64,000 bases of DNA from an uncultured Bacteroidales bacterium (lineage in GTDB: Bacteria; Bacteroidota; Bacteroidia; Bacteroidales; Paludibacteraceae): the NCBI GenBank assembly GCA_902782665.1, contig CACZOA010000082.1, positions 1 to 64,000 on the forward strand. Direction: 5' to 3'. The notes beneath the pieces were generated by a model, which was not told where the DNA came from, made no database searches, and worked only from the letters and a program-made list of their open reading frames with translations. How positions within the stretch are numbered: the stretch's first letter is position 1; each line of letters begins with the position of its first letter. The position numbers and the translations under genes were made by a program. This document shows positions 1 through 9,796 of the stretch, in pieces.

Positions 1-2
1 AT

Positions 3-40
3 AAAAAAAGACAGCGGCTCAGAGAGCCGCTGTCTTTTTT
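3..40. terminator. Strong bidirectional intrinsic terminator
   Basis: An 11-bp perfect stem (GACAGCGGCTC at 10-20, GAGCCGCTGTC at 24-34) closes on an AGA loop. It is flanked by an A run on the left and a T run on the right, so it can end transcription in either direction. It probably terminates a gene lying left of the window. Confidence 0.9.
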
Positions 41-263
41 CATATCATTTTCATTCCGACGTTACTTGATCTCGGAGCATTGCCATGTCATACTCTGTGC
101 AAATCCACACATGATGTCATGTCTGTTTATCTTCTGCTTGTCTTCCTTTCCTGTATTTGTTTATCGTCTTATTATTATTTGTTATTATTTTCTTTGCATA
201 CATCGTTTTTTCCATTGATTTTTATATTTTTGCTTTTGTGAAACGAGTTGTTTCAAATATAGT

Positions 264-3200
264 ATGCGGAACATGATTTTAAGATTAATTACAATACTTT
301 ATCTAACATTTGCATTTTGCGGCTTGACATCTGCTGTTAAGCATGTTGACTTGCGTAATAATGTCAAAGAGGTGCATTATAGCATTGCCCAATACACTAC
401 TGTCGACGGAATGGGAAGTGACAGGGTTTTTGATTTGATGCAGGATTCACATAAAAATGTATGGATCGCCACGGATTTCTCTCTCGACCGTTTTGATGGC
501 AAAACTTTTCATCACTATACAAAAGACAAATACACTGAATTGCAACGTAATGATTTGAGAATTGTGACTAAGTGTGTGATCAATGGAAAGGAGGAGATTT
601 TTGTCGGTTCTTGCAATGGTCTTTGTATGAGATATGATGAAACGTATGATAAATTTATAGATATCAAACCTTTAGAGTACGAAACCAATATTTATAAAGA
701 GCCACATCAGTTTAAGGTTTGCAATGATGGCAACTGCTATATGTCCACCGTGGATGGCTTTTATAAATACGATGGTGAACGCTTCACTCATGAGTTTGAC
801 ATGTTTGAGCCAACTCGTAAAATGTTTATTCTGGATTTCTTTGTTGATGATCGCCAACGTTTCTATTTCGGTGATATCCAGAATTTTACTGTGATGGACA
901 AGAGTGGAAAGGTTATCAAGAAATACTCAGAATCAGATGGATGTTCTGGTTTGGTTTTTAAATTCATCGAACTTCCTGGCTCACGTCTTGCTGTTATCAG
1001 CAGTGGCTCTGTCATTCAGGTGCTCAACATTGGAGGCGACAGTTTGGAGATAGAATCTGTTGTCAAACTCCCGTTTCTTTCCACATATGATGTTTTCCTT
1101 GCGTCTGATGGCAAACTATATATGGCTACTGACGGTGATGGACTATGGCGTGTCGATACTGATTTGAATGAGAAATCTGTGGTCGAGCATATCCTTTCTT
1201 ATGGAGAACAACCCAAAGAGTTAAGCAAAATCTATACAATTATGCAGAGTGCCGACAATGATATTTGGCTCGGCACACAGATGGGTGGTGTCTTCCGTCT
1301 TTCTCTTGACAGGGAGAAGGGAGTGAACTATTCTACTGATTTTGGTTTGGATAATTTTGTTGTTTCTGATTTCTTGGAATTTCCTAACGGAGATATCTTT
1401 ATGGCTACCGATGGACAGGGAGCTTTTATTCTCGACAATAAATTTCAGGTTAAAAAGAAAATCTCGTTGACTTCAAACAATGTCCTGCGTGCGGAATGGA
1501 ACAAACGTGGCAAGATTTGGCTTTCCACTTGGGGCGACGGTATTCTTGAAATGGATCCGTTGACATTCAATACCAAGGTCCTTGAGTTTGAATATCCTGA
1601 GATGGTGCGACCTAAATGTGTCTACTCTGTGGCTGAGACAGCATCTGGAGAGATCTATCTCTGTACGGCAGGAATGGGTCTGTGGATCCGACGCACTAAC
1701 GGAAAATGGGAGCCTGTGGATATGCGTGAAGGAGACTATACGGTAGAAGACAATTGGGTTTTCAATGCTTTGGAGACTCCTAATCATAATGTTTGGGTCG
1801 TCACTTCTAATTCGATAGCACTTATTAAAGATGGACTCTTGAAGCATGCGTTGCCTTGTGTTGTGATGGAAAAGACTCACAATCCTATCATGTTTGCGGA
1901 TTCTAAGATTGATGGATACGGAAATCTTTATGTCGCAACGACCCGTGGTATAATGGTGATCATGGAGTCGACTCTGGAATACAAGATGTTGGATTATCTC
2001 CCGTCTTCTTTGGATTTCAGATCTATAGAGAAAAAGAACGACGGTACATTTGTTTGTGCGACGTCGGCAGGTATACTAAGTTTCAATCCGACTACGCAGA
2101 AATATTCGTTGATACCTACTAACTCGTTGAAATCACAGAAGAAATTTTTTACAAATTCATCGCTGTTGATACGTAAAAGCGGACAGATTCTTGCCGGTAC
2201 GTCAAGCGGATTCTATATTGTGTCTGATTCGTTGAAGCTGCAATCAAATAAGATTGGAGATTTGAATTGGGGTTCTGTGTATGTAAACGGTAATCGTCTC
2301 CATCCGGATGACGTGCTGTCGATAGAGGCGTCACACAACAAAAATGTCAATGTAGAGGTGAGGGTGGCGGATTTCCGTGAGAATGTTCAGGATCGTCTGT
2401 ATTATAAACTGGAAGGCAAGGATAATAACTGGAGTGAAGTGCCGGAAGACAAGATGATCAGATTCTCGTATTTGCCAAGTGGAAACTTCAAGTTGAAGGT
2501 TGCATATTTGGAAGACGCGAATAAAGTAGAGCCTACAGAATTTCTGGAAATGAAGTTGGCTGTCTCACCTGAATGGTATCAGTCGTGGAGGTTCTATCTG
2601 ATAATGTTGGTTTTCATTGTGTTAGGTTTCAAGGTGGTGTATGAGTACCGTCTACGCAAACACATGATCCAGGAGAAGATTTTGAAAGAGAAAGTCGCTG
2701 AACGTACGGAGGAACTTCGTACCGCACTCGATATGAAGGAAAATATCATCTCTGTGATTGCGCATGATCTTAAAAACTCAATGTTTGGAATAGTAGGAGC
2801 TTTGTCGCCATACAACGATGAGAATGCACCTAAGAATGCCGAGACAGAGAAACTGAAAAAGGCTTACGAACAGGCAAGCACATTACAGAACACTATGCTT
2901 TCACTTGTCAACTGGGCGATTGCGAAGCGAGAGACAACAAAGCCAGTTTTGGTTGAGACGGATGTTGTGGCAATTTTGGAAGAGGTTGTGAACTTGAATT
3001 GTGCGGTGATAGAGGATAAGCAGATATCTATTGTGCGTAAATTTAAGACAACAGATTATGCTTCTTCAGATGAAAGAATGTTGTCGACTATACTTCGTAA
3101 CCTGATGAACAACAGTATCAAGTACACTCCTGAAAATGGAGAGATCGTATTGTCTACATATTCAAATGACGGAAAATTCTTTGTGGAGTTCTGTGACAAT

Positions 3201-4205
3201 GGAAAAGGTATGACGCCAGAACAGTTGGAGGTGTTACGTGCATCTTCAGGCGTTATAAAGAATGGAGAGACTGGTTTCAGCGGAGAGATCTCAACAGGTT
3301 TGGGATTCTCTTTGATCTATAGCTATCTTGATATTCTTGGGGCGACGATGCAGATTGAAAGTGAGGTTGGAAAAGGCACACGTATCACTGTCGGAATGCC
3401 TGCGGCTGAACAAAAGAATGCTGACAAGAAACTTGATGTGAATGAGAAGATTTCTCTTGATTTCTCATTCATGCAGAATAAACGAATATTGGTAGTTGAG
3501 GACGACGAGTTGATTCTCGACAATATTAAGAATCTTCTGTCTGGATATTCCAAAGTCGACACTGCGAACAATGGCCAGGTGGCATACACAAAAGCATTGC
3601 AGACTATTCCAGATTTGATTGTCAGCGATTTGCAGATGCCAATTGTGAATGGTTTTGAACTATGTAAGATGCTGCGTTCTCAGGAAAAGACGAAGAATAT
3701 TCCATTTGTTGTCATGTCTGCTTCTGGAAGTGAGAGAGCAAAATTGTCCACATTGAAAGTAGGAGCACTCGATTATATCAACAAACCATTCAAGAATGAG
3801 GAGATGTTGCTCAAGATATACAACATTTTGAAATTGAGGAATGAGTCTCCGGATCAGACTGGCAATATTCAGGACGAGGCATTGGAAATCGGATTTGTGA
3901 AGGATTTTAATGCGATGATTGAAGAGCATTATTCAGAAAGTGATTTGACAATCGGAAAGATGGCGTCGCTACTATGTATGAGTACCGCTACATTGGGACG
4001 TCGTTGTTCAACTCATTTCGACAAAACTCCGATCCAGTTGCTTCTCGACTATCGTATGAATCTTTCGCACACGATGCTTACGATGCCAAACCAGTCGTTG
4101 TCAATCAGTGATATCGCATATAAAGTAGGATTCTCGGATCCTGCATATTTTTCAAAGAAATTCAAGGAATACTTTGGCGTAGCACCGTCGCAGGTGATTG
4201 GGTGA
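264..4205 (+). CDS. Hybrid two-component system sensor/AraC-type regulator (HTCS)
   Basis: A one-protein signalling system of 1313 residues that senses a periplasmic ligand and regulates transcription. Visible order: signal peptide (about 1-24); a long repeat region with recurrent W-x-G-T/S-x-G-type blades, typical of two-component regulator propellers (about 45-690); a Y_Y_Y-like beta domain (about 690-755); one membrane helix (about 775-797); a HisKA domain with phospho-acceptor His834 in IAHDLKN; an HATPase domain with N box NLMNNSIKY and G box DNGKGM; a receiver domain with Asp1122 in SDLQMP; and a C-terminal AraC helix-turn-helix pair ending in SDPAYFSKKFKEYFGVAPSQ. In Bacteroidota such proteins usually control polysaccharide loci, but no SusC/SusD pair is adjacent. 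The next gene, a peptide transporter, has its own promoter. The ligand cannot be inferred. Confidence 0.95.
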   Translation: MRNMILRLITILYLTFAFCGLTSAVKHVDLRNNVKEVHYSIAQYTTVDGMGSDRVFDLMQDSHKNVWIATDFSLDRFDGKTFHHYTKDKYTELQRNDLRIVTKCVINGKEEIFVGSCNGLCMRYDETYDKFIDIKPLEYETNIYKEPHQFKVCNDGNCYMSTVDGFYKYDGERFTHEFDMFEPTRKMFILDFFVDDRQRFYFGDIQNFTVMDKSGKVIKKYSESDGCSGLVFKFIELPGSRLAVISSGSVIQVLNIGGDSLEIESVVKLPFLSTYDVFLASDGKLYMATDGDGLWRVDTDLNEKSVVEHILSYGEQPKELSKIYTIMQSADNDIWLGTQMGGVFRLSLDREKGVNYSTDFGLDNFVVSDFLEFPNGDIFMATDGQGAFILDNKFQVKKKISLTSNNVLRAEWNKRGKIWLSTWGDGILEMDPLTFNTKVLEFEYPEMVRPKCVYSVAETASGEIYLCTAGMGLWIRRTNGKWEPVDMREGDYTVEDNWVFNALETPNHNVWVVTSNSIALIKDGLLKHALPCVVMEKTHNPIMFADSKIDGYGNLYVATTRGIMVIMESTLEYKMLDYLPSSLDFRSIEKKNDGTFVCATSAGILSFNPTTQKYSLIPTNSLKSQKKFFTNSSLLIRKSGQILAGTSSGFYIVSDSLKLQSNKIGDLNWGSVYVNGNRLHPDDVLSIEASHNKNVNVEVRVADFRENVQDRLYYKLEGKDNNWSEVPEDKMIRFSYLPSGNFKLKVAYLEDANKVEPTEFLEMKLAVSPEWYQSWRFYLIMLVFIVLGFKVVYEYRLRKHMIQEKILKEKVAERTEELRTALDMKENIISVIAHDLKNSMFGIVGALSPYNDENAPKNAETEKLKKAYEQASTLQNTMLSLVNWAIAKRETTKPVLVETDVVAILEEVVNLNCAVIEDKQISIVRKFKTTDYASSDERMLSTILRNLMNNSIKYTPENGEIVLSTYSNDGKFFVEFCDNGKGMTPEQLEVLRASSGVIKNGETGFSGEISTGLGFSLIYSYLDILGATMQIESEVGKGTRITVGMPAAEQKNADKKLDVNEKISLDFSFMQNKRILVVEDDELILDNIKNLLSGYSKVDTANNGQVAYTKALQTIPDLIVSDLQMPIVNGFELCKMLRSQEKTKNIPFVVMSASGSERAKLSTLKVGALDYINKPFKNEEMLLKIYNILKLRNESPDQTGNIQDEALEIGFVKDFNAMIEEHYSESDLTIGKMASLLCMSTATLGRRCSTHFDKTPIQLLLDYRMNLSHTMLTMPNQSLSISDIAYKVGFSDPAYFSKKFKEYFGVAPSQVIG

Positions 4206-4226
4206 TAGAGGTATACAAAGTGTTGA

Positions 4227-4259
4227 TTTGGCGTAACTGAAAGTTTTTTTATATCTTTG
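4227..4259 (+). promoter_or_regulatory. Bacteroidota-type promoter for the POT transporter
   Basis: TTTG at 4227-4230 and TATCTTTG at 4252-4259 are separated by 21 bases. This matches the Bacteroidota sigma-ABfr pattern TTTG-N19/21-TAnnTTTG. It sits 23 bases before the start codon at 4282. Confidence 0.7.
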
Positions 4260-4281
4260 CCGATAATAAATACGGTCGAAT

Positions 4282-6012
4282 ATGACAAAGGAAGGTCATC
4301 CTAGAGGACTATATCTGCTCTTCTCAACTGAAATGTGGGAGAGATTCAGTTATTATGGAATGCGTGCGATTTTTACGCTTTTCCTTATTGGTGCGATGAG
4401 TTACGATAAAGAGGCGGCATCTGAAATGTACGGAAATTATACTGGTTTAGTTTATCTTACTCCATTGATTGGTGGCTACATAGCGGACAATTACTGGGGC
4501 AATAAGCGTTCTATCATTGTTGGTGGTACACTTATGGCGTTAGGCCAGTTTTTACTTTTCCTTTGTGCATCGTTCTTAGGACATGGAATGTTGACCCATT
4601 CGTTGCTGATAGGAGGCCTTGGTTTATTGGTCTTGGGTAATGGTTTTTTCAAACCCAATATCTCAAGTATGGTCGGAACATTGTATCCAGACAATGATCC
4701 ACGCAAGGATTCCGCCTACACAATATTCTACATGGGTATCAATTTCGGAGCGTTCTTCTCACCTCTTGTTTGTGGATTCTTTGGTGTGACTGGAGATCCT
4801 GCTGATTTCAAATATGGATTCTTGGCTGCATGTGTTGGAATGATTATAGGTGTCGTTTCATTCTTGTTAGGTAAGGATAAATATTTGGTTACTCCAGAAG
4901 GAGAAGAGATAGGTGGAGTGCCATGTATCTCAGAATCGACGATGATGTTGGAATCACATGTCGATGAGACATCTTCATCCCAGATACATACAGACAAGTC
5001 AAAAATCGGTTTGTTTGTTTTGTTGGAGGTTCTTGTGTTTGGTTTGCTTTACTGGCTATTCGACGGAGATTATATTGGAGCGTTAATATACAGTTTGAGC
5101 TGTGTCGTTCCAGTCTATATCATAACAGACAAAACACTTGTCAAGGAAGAAAAACGAAATATCCTTGTCATCTATATCCTTGCATTCTTCGTGGTGTTTT
5201 TCTGGGCTGCGTTTGAGCAGGCAGGAGCATCATTGACATATTTTGCTGAGGAGCAGACAGACAGATTCTTGCCAAACTTTTTTGATTTGGATCTGACATT
5301 GACGAGTAAAGTTATCTCAATTGTGATATTTACTGCTTTGTCTGTAGGCTTGACTAAATTAGTCGGTATACGACTGAATAAAAGTTTTGATTTGCCAACA
5401 TATTTGTCTGTGATTATATTTGCTGTGACAATCTCATTTATATTCTTCAGTTCAGGAGAGGAGGTTAATACCAGCTATTTCGGAAGTTTGAATCCAATTT
5501 TCATTATCGTACTTGCACCGGTGATGTCGTCGTTGTGGATGACATTGGAAGGAAAGAATATCCATATCGCATCACCCACAAAACAAGCGATAGGTTTGGC
5601 ATTGCTTTCATTCGGTTATTTCTTCATAGCATACGGAGTGGATGATGTGCCGGTAGGAGAAAAAGTGTCGATGATGTGGATCACGACCTTGTATTTAGTT
5701 TTGAGTATTGGAGAATTGAGTTTGTCGCCGATAGGATTGTCTATGGTCAACAAATTGTCGCCTGCAAGATTCGCCTCATTATTGATGAGCGTATGGCTTT
5801 TGTCTTCGGCTACAGCCAATAAGTTTGCAGGTGTGTTGTCTGCACTATATCCAGAGGCTAATGCGGACGGAATTGTGGTAGCCAAATCCTTTTGTGGTTA
5901 CGAAATTGCGAATTTGCATGATTTTTTCATGGTTTTTGCGATTATGTCTGGAGTGGCATCAATTTTGTTGTTCTTGATTTGTAGATGGATCAATAAGAAC
6001 GTGAAATGCTAA
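4282..6012 (+). CDS. POT/PTR2-family proton-dependent oligopeptide transporter
   Basis: An inner-membrane MFS transporter of 576 residues, predicted to import di- and tripeptides with protons. It carries the POT signature ExxER at 17-21 (ETEMWER region, Glu17, Glu20, Arg21) followed by FSYYG. It also has the motif GGYIADNYWG after the second helix and the PTR2 motif FYMGINFGAF at about 150. Many hydrophobic helices span the whole length, with a polar insertion near 205-235 between the two halves. Length fits bacterial DtpT-like proteins. It stands alone behind its own promoter. Substrate range (di/tripeptides versus other compounds) cannot be read from the sequence. Confidence 0.93.
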   Translation: MTKEGHPRGLYLLFSTEMWERFSYYGMRAIFTLFLIGAMSYDKEAASEMYGNYTGLVYLTPLIGGYIADNYWGNKRSIIVGGTLMALGQFLLFLCASFLGHGMLTHSLLIGGLGLLVLGNGFFKPNISSMVGTLYPDNDPRKDSAYTIFYMGINFGAFFSPLVCGFFGVTGDPADFKYGFLAACVGMIIGVVSFLLGKDKYLVTPEGEEIGGVPCISESTMMLESHVDETSSSQIHTDKSKIGLFVLLEVLVFGLLYWLFDGDYIGALIYSLSCVVPVYIITDKTLVKEEKRNILVIYILAFFVVFFWAAFEQAGASLTYFAEEQTDRFLPNFFDLDLTLTSKVISIVIFTALSVGLTKLVGIRLNKSFDLPTYLSVIIFAVTISFIFFSSGEEVNTSYFGSLNPIFIIVLAPVMSSLWMTLEGKNIHIASPTKQAIGLALLSFGYFFIAYGVDDVPVGEKVSMMWITTLYLVLSIGELSLSPIGLSMVNKLSPARFASLLMSVWLLSSATANKFAGVLSALYPEANADGIVVAKSFCGYEIANLHDFFMVFAIMSGVASILLFLICRWINKNVKC

Positions 6013-6034
6013 TTCCGTCTCCTTAACTTAAAAG

Positions 6035-7798
6035 ATGATACTTTTTATGGAGTTTGTTTTTAAGCGATATCATGAATTTGTGAAAACCATTATGCTACTA
6101 ATGGTTTTTATTCTCATGTCTGTTTCTTATGCACGAGCTGAAAAATTCAACGCTTGTGGCGACACATCGATCTGGAGTGCATATTTGATTGATAAAGCTA
6201 CAGATGAGGTGCTTGAAACATATTATCCAGAGGAGTTCTTTACTGACAGTGGTGGATGTCTTCCTGGCTACAATGCCAATAGAGATCCGTATATAGTTCC
6301 TGAGTTTGTCTATGCATTGCAGAGTTGTGACATAGAAACATTCGAGATCCATTTCAGATATAGATATGCTGATCCATATATTTATAACAGAGAATATCGT
6401 ACTGTAGCCACTATATGGTTTACAACTCAGGAGGAAATGCAATTGGATTTTGACGATATATTGAGAAGTAAAACCAATAAGACGCAGGTGTCGGTATCTG
6501 CTGTTGATTCAGGTCCAAAAAATTCTCAATTGAGATATGCCGATTATGAGCAGGAAATGTGGTTCAAATATGAGAATGGTGTTATTCGTAAATCTGGAGG
6601 AGGTGTCGTATATTATAACATCTGTACGCTTGATCAGCTAGGTTTGACGTGGGATTACTTGGGTGGAATGATCACATATATGTCAGTCCAAATCAACGAT
6701 AAATTTTATGAAGAAGACTTTACTGATTGCAGCAATGCAATGAAGTATGACCCATGTCCTCCTAAGGAACCAGATTTTATCAAGGTGATATGTGAGCAGA
6801 TTCCAGATTGTAAGAATGATATTTACAGGTTCTATACAGAAAGCAATCTCGGTGAGATACATTGGTTGAGCAAGGATGGACTATCACATGAAGGTGATGC
6901 ACTGACATTGTTGTCAAATGAGTTTAATGGCGGATGTGTGGCAGTGTGGGCACAGAAAGATCCTTGTACACCTCCCGTCTACGATACTATTTGTCCTCCT
7001 AAGCCAGATTTGGTTGTTAAAGAGACTGAATTCACGGAATCCATTTGTTGGAATGAACCTTTTGTGGTGGATGGTAAACGAGTGACAGAAAGTGGAGTTT
7101 ATGAGGAAGTCTATACAGGATCCAACGGCTGTGACAGTATTGTCCGTTATAATGTTACGGTAAGTACTGCGGACACTACTATATCAGACACTCTTTTCAG
7201 ATGTGGAGTAAAGACTATCTCCAACACAACATATGTAAAGGATACAATAGAGGTTGAGGGAGGTTGTCCTGGATTGCAGATGTCTCCGATTGGAAAAGCA
7301 AGTGGACGTAATCATGTCACTATTTCCAGTGTAAAGAACGAATATGATGAAGTCTCCATTGATGTGTTTAACAATATTGGAAATATCACTTATACCACAA
7401 TTTGGATGGGTAAGGAGGAAGAGGTAAAAGAGTCGGGAGAATTGGAGTTTGATAAGGCAGGAATGTATAAAATCATCGCATACGATGAGATTACAGGATG
7501 TAAGGACAGTATGAGCTTCTACCATCGCACTCCGATCAAACCTGATATCTATTTCAACCCAGATGATTCAAATGACAACAAATGGGATATCGCGGGTATA
7601 GATAAGTATACTAATTATAGAATCTTCATCTTTGACCGTTTCGGGAAGACGTTGGTGTCATATGAAAATGAGTTCGACGGTTGGGATGGTATCTACAAGG
7701 GAAGGACAATGCCGTCGACTGATTATTGGTATGCCATTGAAGTGGATGAGGCGGATCTAAGTATGCGTGGACATTTCACATTGATAAGAACACCATAA
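6035..7798 (+). CDS. Secreted protein with type B T9SS C-terminal sorting domain
   Basis: A 587-residue exported protein. A hydrophobic signal segment lies near residues 18-35 (VKTIMLLMVFILMSVSYARA), so the true start could be Met5 or Met20 rather than Met1. The C-terminal 85 or so residues resemble the gliding-motility-associated (CHU/TIGR04131) type B domain: NDNKWDIAGID, a RIFIFDRFGK strand, GWDGIYKGRTMPSTDYWYAI and the end GHFTLIR. That domain directs substrates through the type IX secretion system. The middle is Cys-rich with Pro-rich repeats (CPPKEPDF, CTPPVYDTICPPKPD) and a segment with the pattern GVYEEVYTGSNGCDSIV, common in such adhesin-like proteins. The end matches the large protein on the minus strand at 27.7-31.5 kb. 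The passenger function is unknown. Confidence 0.82.
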   Translation: MILFMEFVFKRYHEFVKTIMLLMVFILMSVSYARAEKFNACGDTSIWSAYLIDKATDEVLETYYPEEFFTDSGGCLPGYNANRDPYIVPEFVYALQSCDIETFEIHFRYRYADPYIYNREYRTVATIWFTTQEEMQLDFDDILRSKTNKTQVSVSAVDSGPKNSQLRYADYEQEMWFKYENGVIRKSGGGVVYYNICTLDQLGLTWDYLGGMITYMSVQINDKFYEEDFTDCSNAMKYDPCPPKEPDFIKVICEQIPDCKNDIYRFYTESNLGEIHWLSKDGLSHEGDALTLLSNEFNGGCVAVWAQKDPCTPPVYDTICPPKPDLVVKETEFTESICWNEPFVVDGKRVTESGVYEEVYTGSNGCDSIVRYNVTVSTADTTISDTLFRCGVKTISNTTYVKDTIEVEGGCPGLQMSPIGKASGRNHVTISSVKNEYDEVSIDVFNNIGNITYTTIWMGKEEEVKESGELEFDKAGMYKIIAYDEITGCKDSMSFYHRTPIKPDIYFNPDDSNDNKWDIAGIDKYTNYRIFIFDRFGKTLVSYENEFDGWDGIYKGRTMPSTDYWYAIEVDEADLSMRGHFTLIRTP

Positions 7799-7800
7799 GT

Positions 7801-7830
7801 AAAAGCAGGATCCTATGGGTTCTGCTTTTA
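7801..7830 (+). terminator. Intrinsic terminator after the T9SS cargo gene
   Basis: AAAAGCAGGATCC pairs with GGGTTCTGCTTTT across a TAT loop, giving 13 pairs including G:T wobbles. The 5' A run and 3' T run make it potentially bidirectional. It begins 3 bases after the stop codon. Confidence 0.8.
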
Positions 7831-7895
7831 TCAATCCTGTACTTTTTGAATTTACATTTAAAAAAAATATATAATTTTGCAGAAAAATTTATGAT

Positions 7896-8501
7896 ATGTT
7901 TTCAGGTATAGTAGAGGGAATGGGCACCGTTCGCAAATTGGTGCAGGAAGGAACGAACTTACATCTGACGCTTTCGTGTCCGTTTACATCAGAATTAAAG
8001 ATAGACCAAAGTGTGGCTCATAATGGCGTGTGTCTTACAGTGGTCAACATCAGTGGTGATGAATATACAGTTACTGCTATCAAGGAGACTCTTGACAAAT
8101 CCAATCTTGGCAAATTATCTGTTGGCTCAAAGGTCAATCTGGAACGAAGCATGATGATGAATGGTAGACTTGACGGTCATATCGTTCAGGGACATGTTGA
8201 CCAGACTGCCACTTGCATTGAACGCAGAGTAGAGCAGGGAAGCCATTACTTTACATTCAAATATGAAGCGGATGATTCTATGATCTCAGCAGGGTATTTC
8301 ACTGTTGAGAAAGGCTCTGTTACTGTCAACGGAACAAGTTTGACTGTCTGCCGCTCAAAACGAGATCAGTTCACTGTGGCTATTATTCCATACACTTTGG
8401 AACATACTAATTTCTGCGACATTCAGGTAGGTTCGGTGGTGAATATTGAGTTTGACATCATCGGCAAGTATATTGCTCGTCTGCAGGGATTGCAAAAATA
8501 A
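7896..8501 (+). CDS. ribE: Riboflavin synthase, alpha subunit
   Basis: Catalyses dismutation of two 6,7-dimethyl-8-ribityllumazine molecules to riboflavin, the last step of the pathway, in the cytoplasm. The protein is 201 residues with the family start MFSGIVEGMG and two tandem lumazine-binding barrels (about 1-97 and 98-190). The internal repeat shows as GRLDGHIVQGHVD in the first domain and GSVTVNGTSLTV in the second. Length is normal. The ATG at 7896 is preferred because it gives the canonical N-terminus. TAATTTTG at 7872-7879 resembles a -7 box, but the upstream TTTG is 23 bases away, slightly too far. No other riboflavin genes are nearby. Confidence 0.96.
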   Translation: MFSGIVEGMGTVRKLVQEGTNLHLTLSCPFTSELKIDQSVAHNGVCLTVVNISGDEYTVTAIKETLDKSNLGKLSVGSKVNLERSMMMNGRLDGHIVQGHVDQTATCIERRVEQGSHYFTFKYEADDSMISAGYFTVEKGSVTVNGTSLTVCRSKRDQFTVAIIPYTLEHTNFCDIQVGSVVNIEFDIIGKYIARLQGLQK

Positions 8502-8529
8502 GAAACATTGATATTAAGACATAATTACG

Positions 8530-9762
8530 ATGAAAAAACAATTATTCGTATCTCTTTTTGTGGCATCTGCTGTGACAGGCGTTGCACAGGAGGTGAAGGT
8601 TGATGAAAACAATGAAGTCAAGTCAGTGGTTACAAGTCTGGCTGTGTCTAACAAGGATGTTGTCAATACTGGCATCGCTGCTGACACTGCTTCGTGGAAG
8701 TTCCCTGGAACAATATCATTGAGTGCTGTGCAGACTTCACACAACGCATACTCTGTTGACGGTGATGGAACAGTGGTCGGCGCAAACTTTTCTGCAACGT
8801 TGAATGCAAACTATATCCGTGCCAAACATAAGTGGGATTCAAAACTTGAGGTCGCTTATGGAACAAACTTCTCTAAAGATTATGAAGCTGAACCATATTG
8901 GAGAAAACAGAATGATGAGTTGAAGGTGTCTACTAAGTATGGTTATTTGGCTGACAAAAACGTCTACTATACTGCTAAAGCTTCTTTTGAGACTCAGTTC
9001 ACTCCAACATACAGATATGATGATATCGATGACATGTCTGAGAAAGGATTTGAATTTGACAAATGCAGCCGTGAAGAGAGAATCGATACAGGTGTTGTTA
9101 AGAATATGTTTGTTAATCCTGCATATTTGAAGCTGTCTCTCGGATTGGATATGAAGATGTCTGACAAAGAAGACCTTTATTTCTATGTCTCTCCACTTTC
9201 TGCCCGTTGGACATTCTGTGAGAACGATGTGATCGCATCAAACTATTCAATGGAGAAGACTAAAGATGACGCTGACAATCTGTATAAAAACACTCGTTTT
9301 GAGGCCGGTGTACTTTTCAATTTGAATTATTCTAAATCATTCTCTGATGCGTTCTCTTTGAATACATCTCTTGAAGCATTTTTCGCCGCATATGGTAAGG
9401 CTCGCGTCTACCAGCTTTCTGATGATGCGATCAGAAATAATATGCTTGTCGACGTGAATAATATCAAGGAAGACTGGAATGATGATGATTATGTGGCAAG
9501 ACATGGTCGTTATGTTATTTGGAAAACTGAATTTATCCTCAAGGCTACTAAGTATTTGACATTCAACTTGCGTACTCAGTTGAAGTACGACAACTCTGAG
9601 GTCGATTACCATAAGGATCTGATCCGTGCCGATAAGGGAGATTGTGACGATACTCGTGTTAGTTTGTTGAATAGCAATGCAAGCTACTATAACTACGGTT
9701 ATAAGAAAGCATTCTGGCAATTCTGGGAGTCATCATCACTTGGAATCTCATACTCATTTTAA
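8530..9762 (+). CDS. DUF3078-family outer-membrane-type protein
   Basis: A 410-residue exported protein with a signal peptide (about 1-19, ending VTGVAQ). It has the features of the Bacteroidota DUF3078 family: an early TASWKFPGTISLSAVQTS segment, then alternating aromatic beta strands such as NANYIRAKHKWDSKLEVAYG, and a C-terminus ending in an aromatic residue (GISYSF). This pattern suggests an outer-membrane beta barrel. It starts 28 bases after ribE and is followed 34 bases later by a paralogue with the same plan. Function is unknown for the family. Confidence 0.8.
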   Translation: MKKQLFVSLFVASAVTGVAQEVKVDENNEVKSVVTSLAVSNKDVVNTGIAADTASWKFPGTISLSAVQTSHNAYSVDGDGTVVGANFSATLNANYIRAKHKWDSKLEVAYGTNFSKDYEAEPYWRKQNDELKVSTKYGYLADKNVYYTAKASFETQFTPTYRYDDIDDMSEKGFEFDKCSREERIDTGVVKNMFVNPAYLKLSLGLDMKMSDKEDLYFYVSPLSARWTFCENDVIASNYSMEKTKDDADNLYKNTRFEAGVLFNLNYSKSFSDAFSLNTSLEAFFAAYGKARVYQLSDDAIRNNMLVDVNNIKEDWNDDDYVARHGRYVIWKTEFILKATKYLTFNLRTQLKYDNSEVDYHKDLIRADKGDCDDTRVSLLNSNASYYNYGYKKAFWQFWESSSLGISYSF

Positions 9763-9796
9763 TTAAGGGGACTAATTCTTTAAAGTATTGAAGATA

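Noticed and set aside
1473..1880. Long antisense open frames inside the sensor gene and other large genes
   Set aside because: They have no recognisable product, are fully contained in strong genes, and show the composition of shadow frames.
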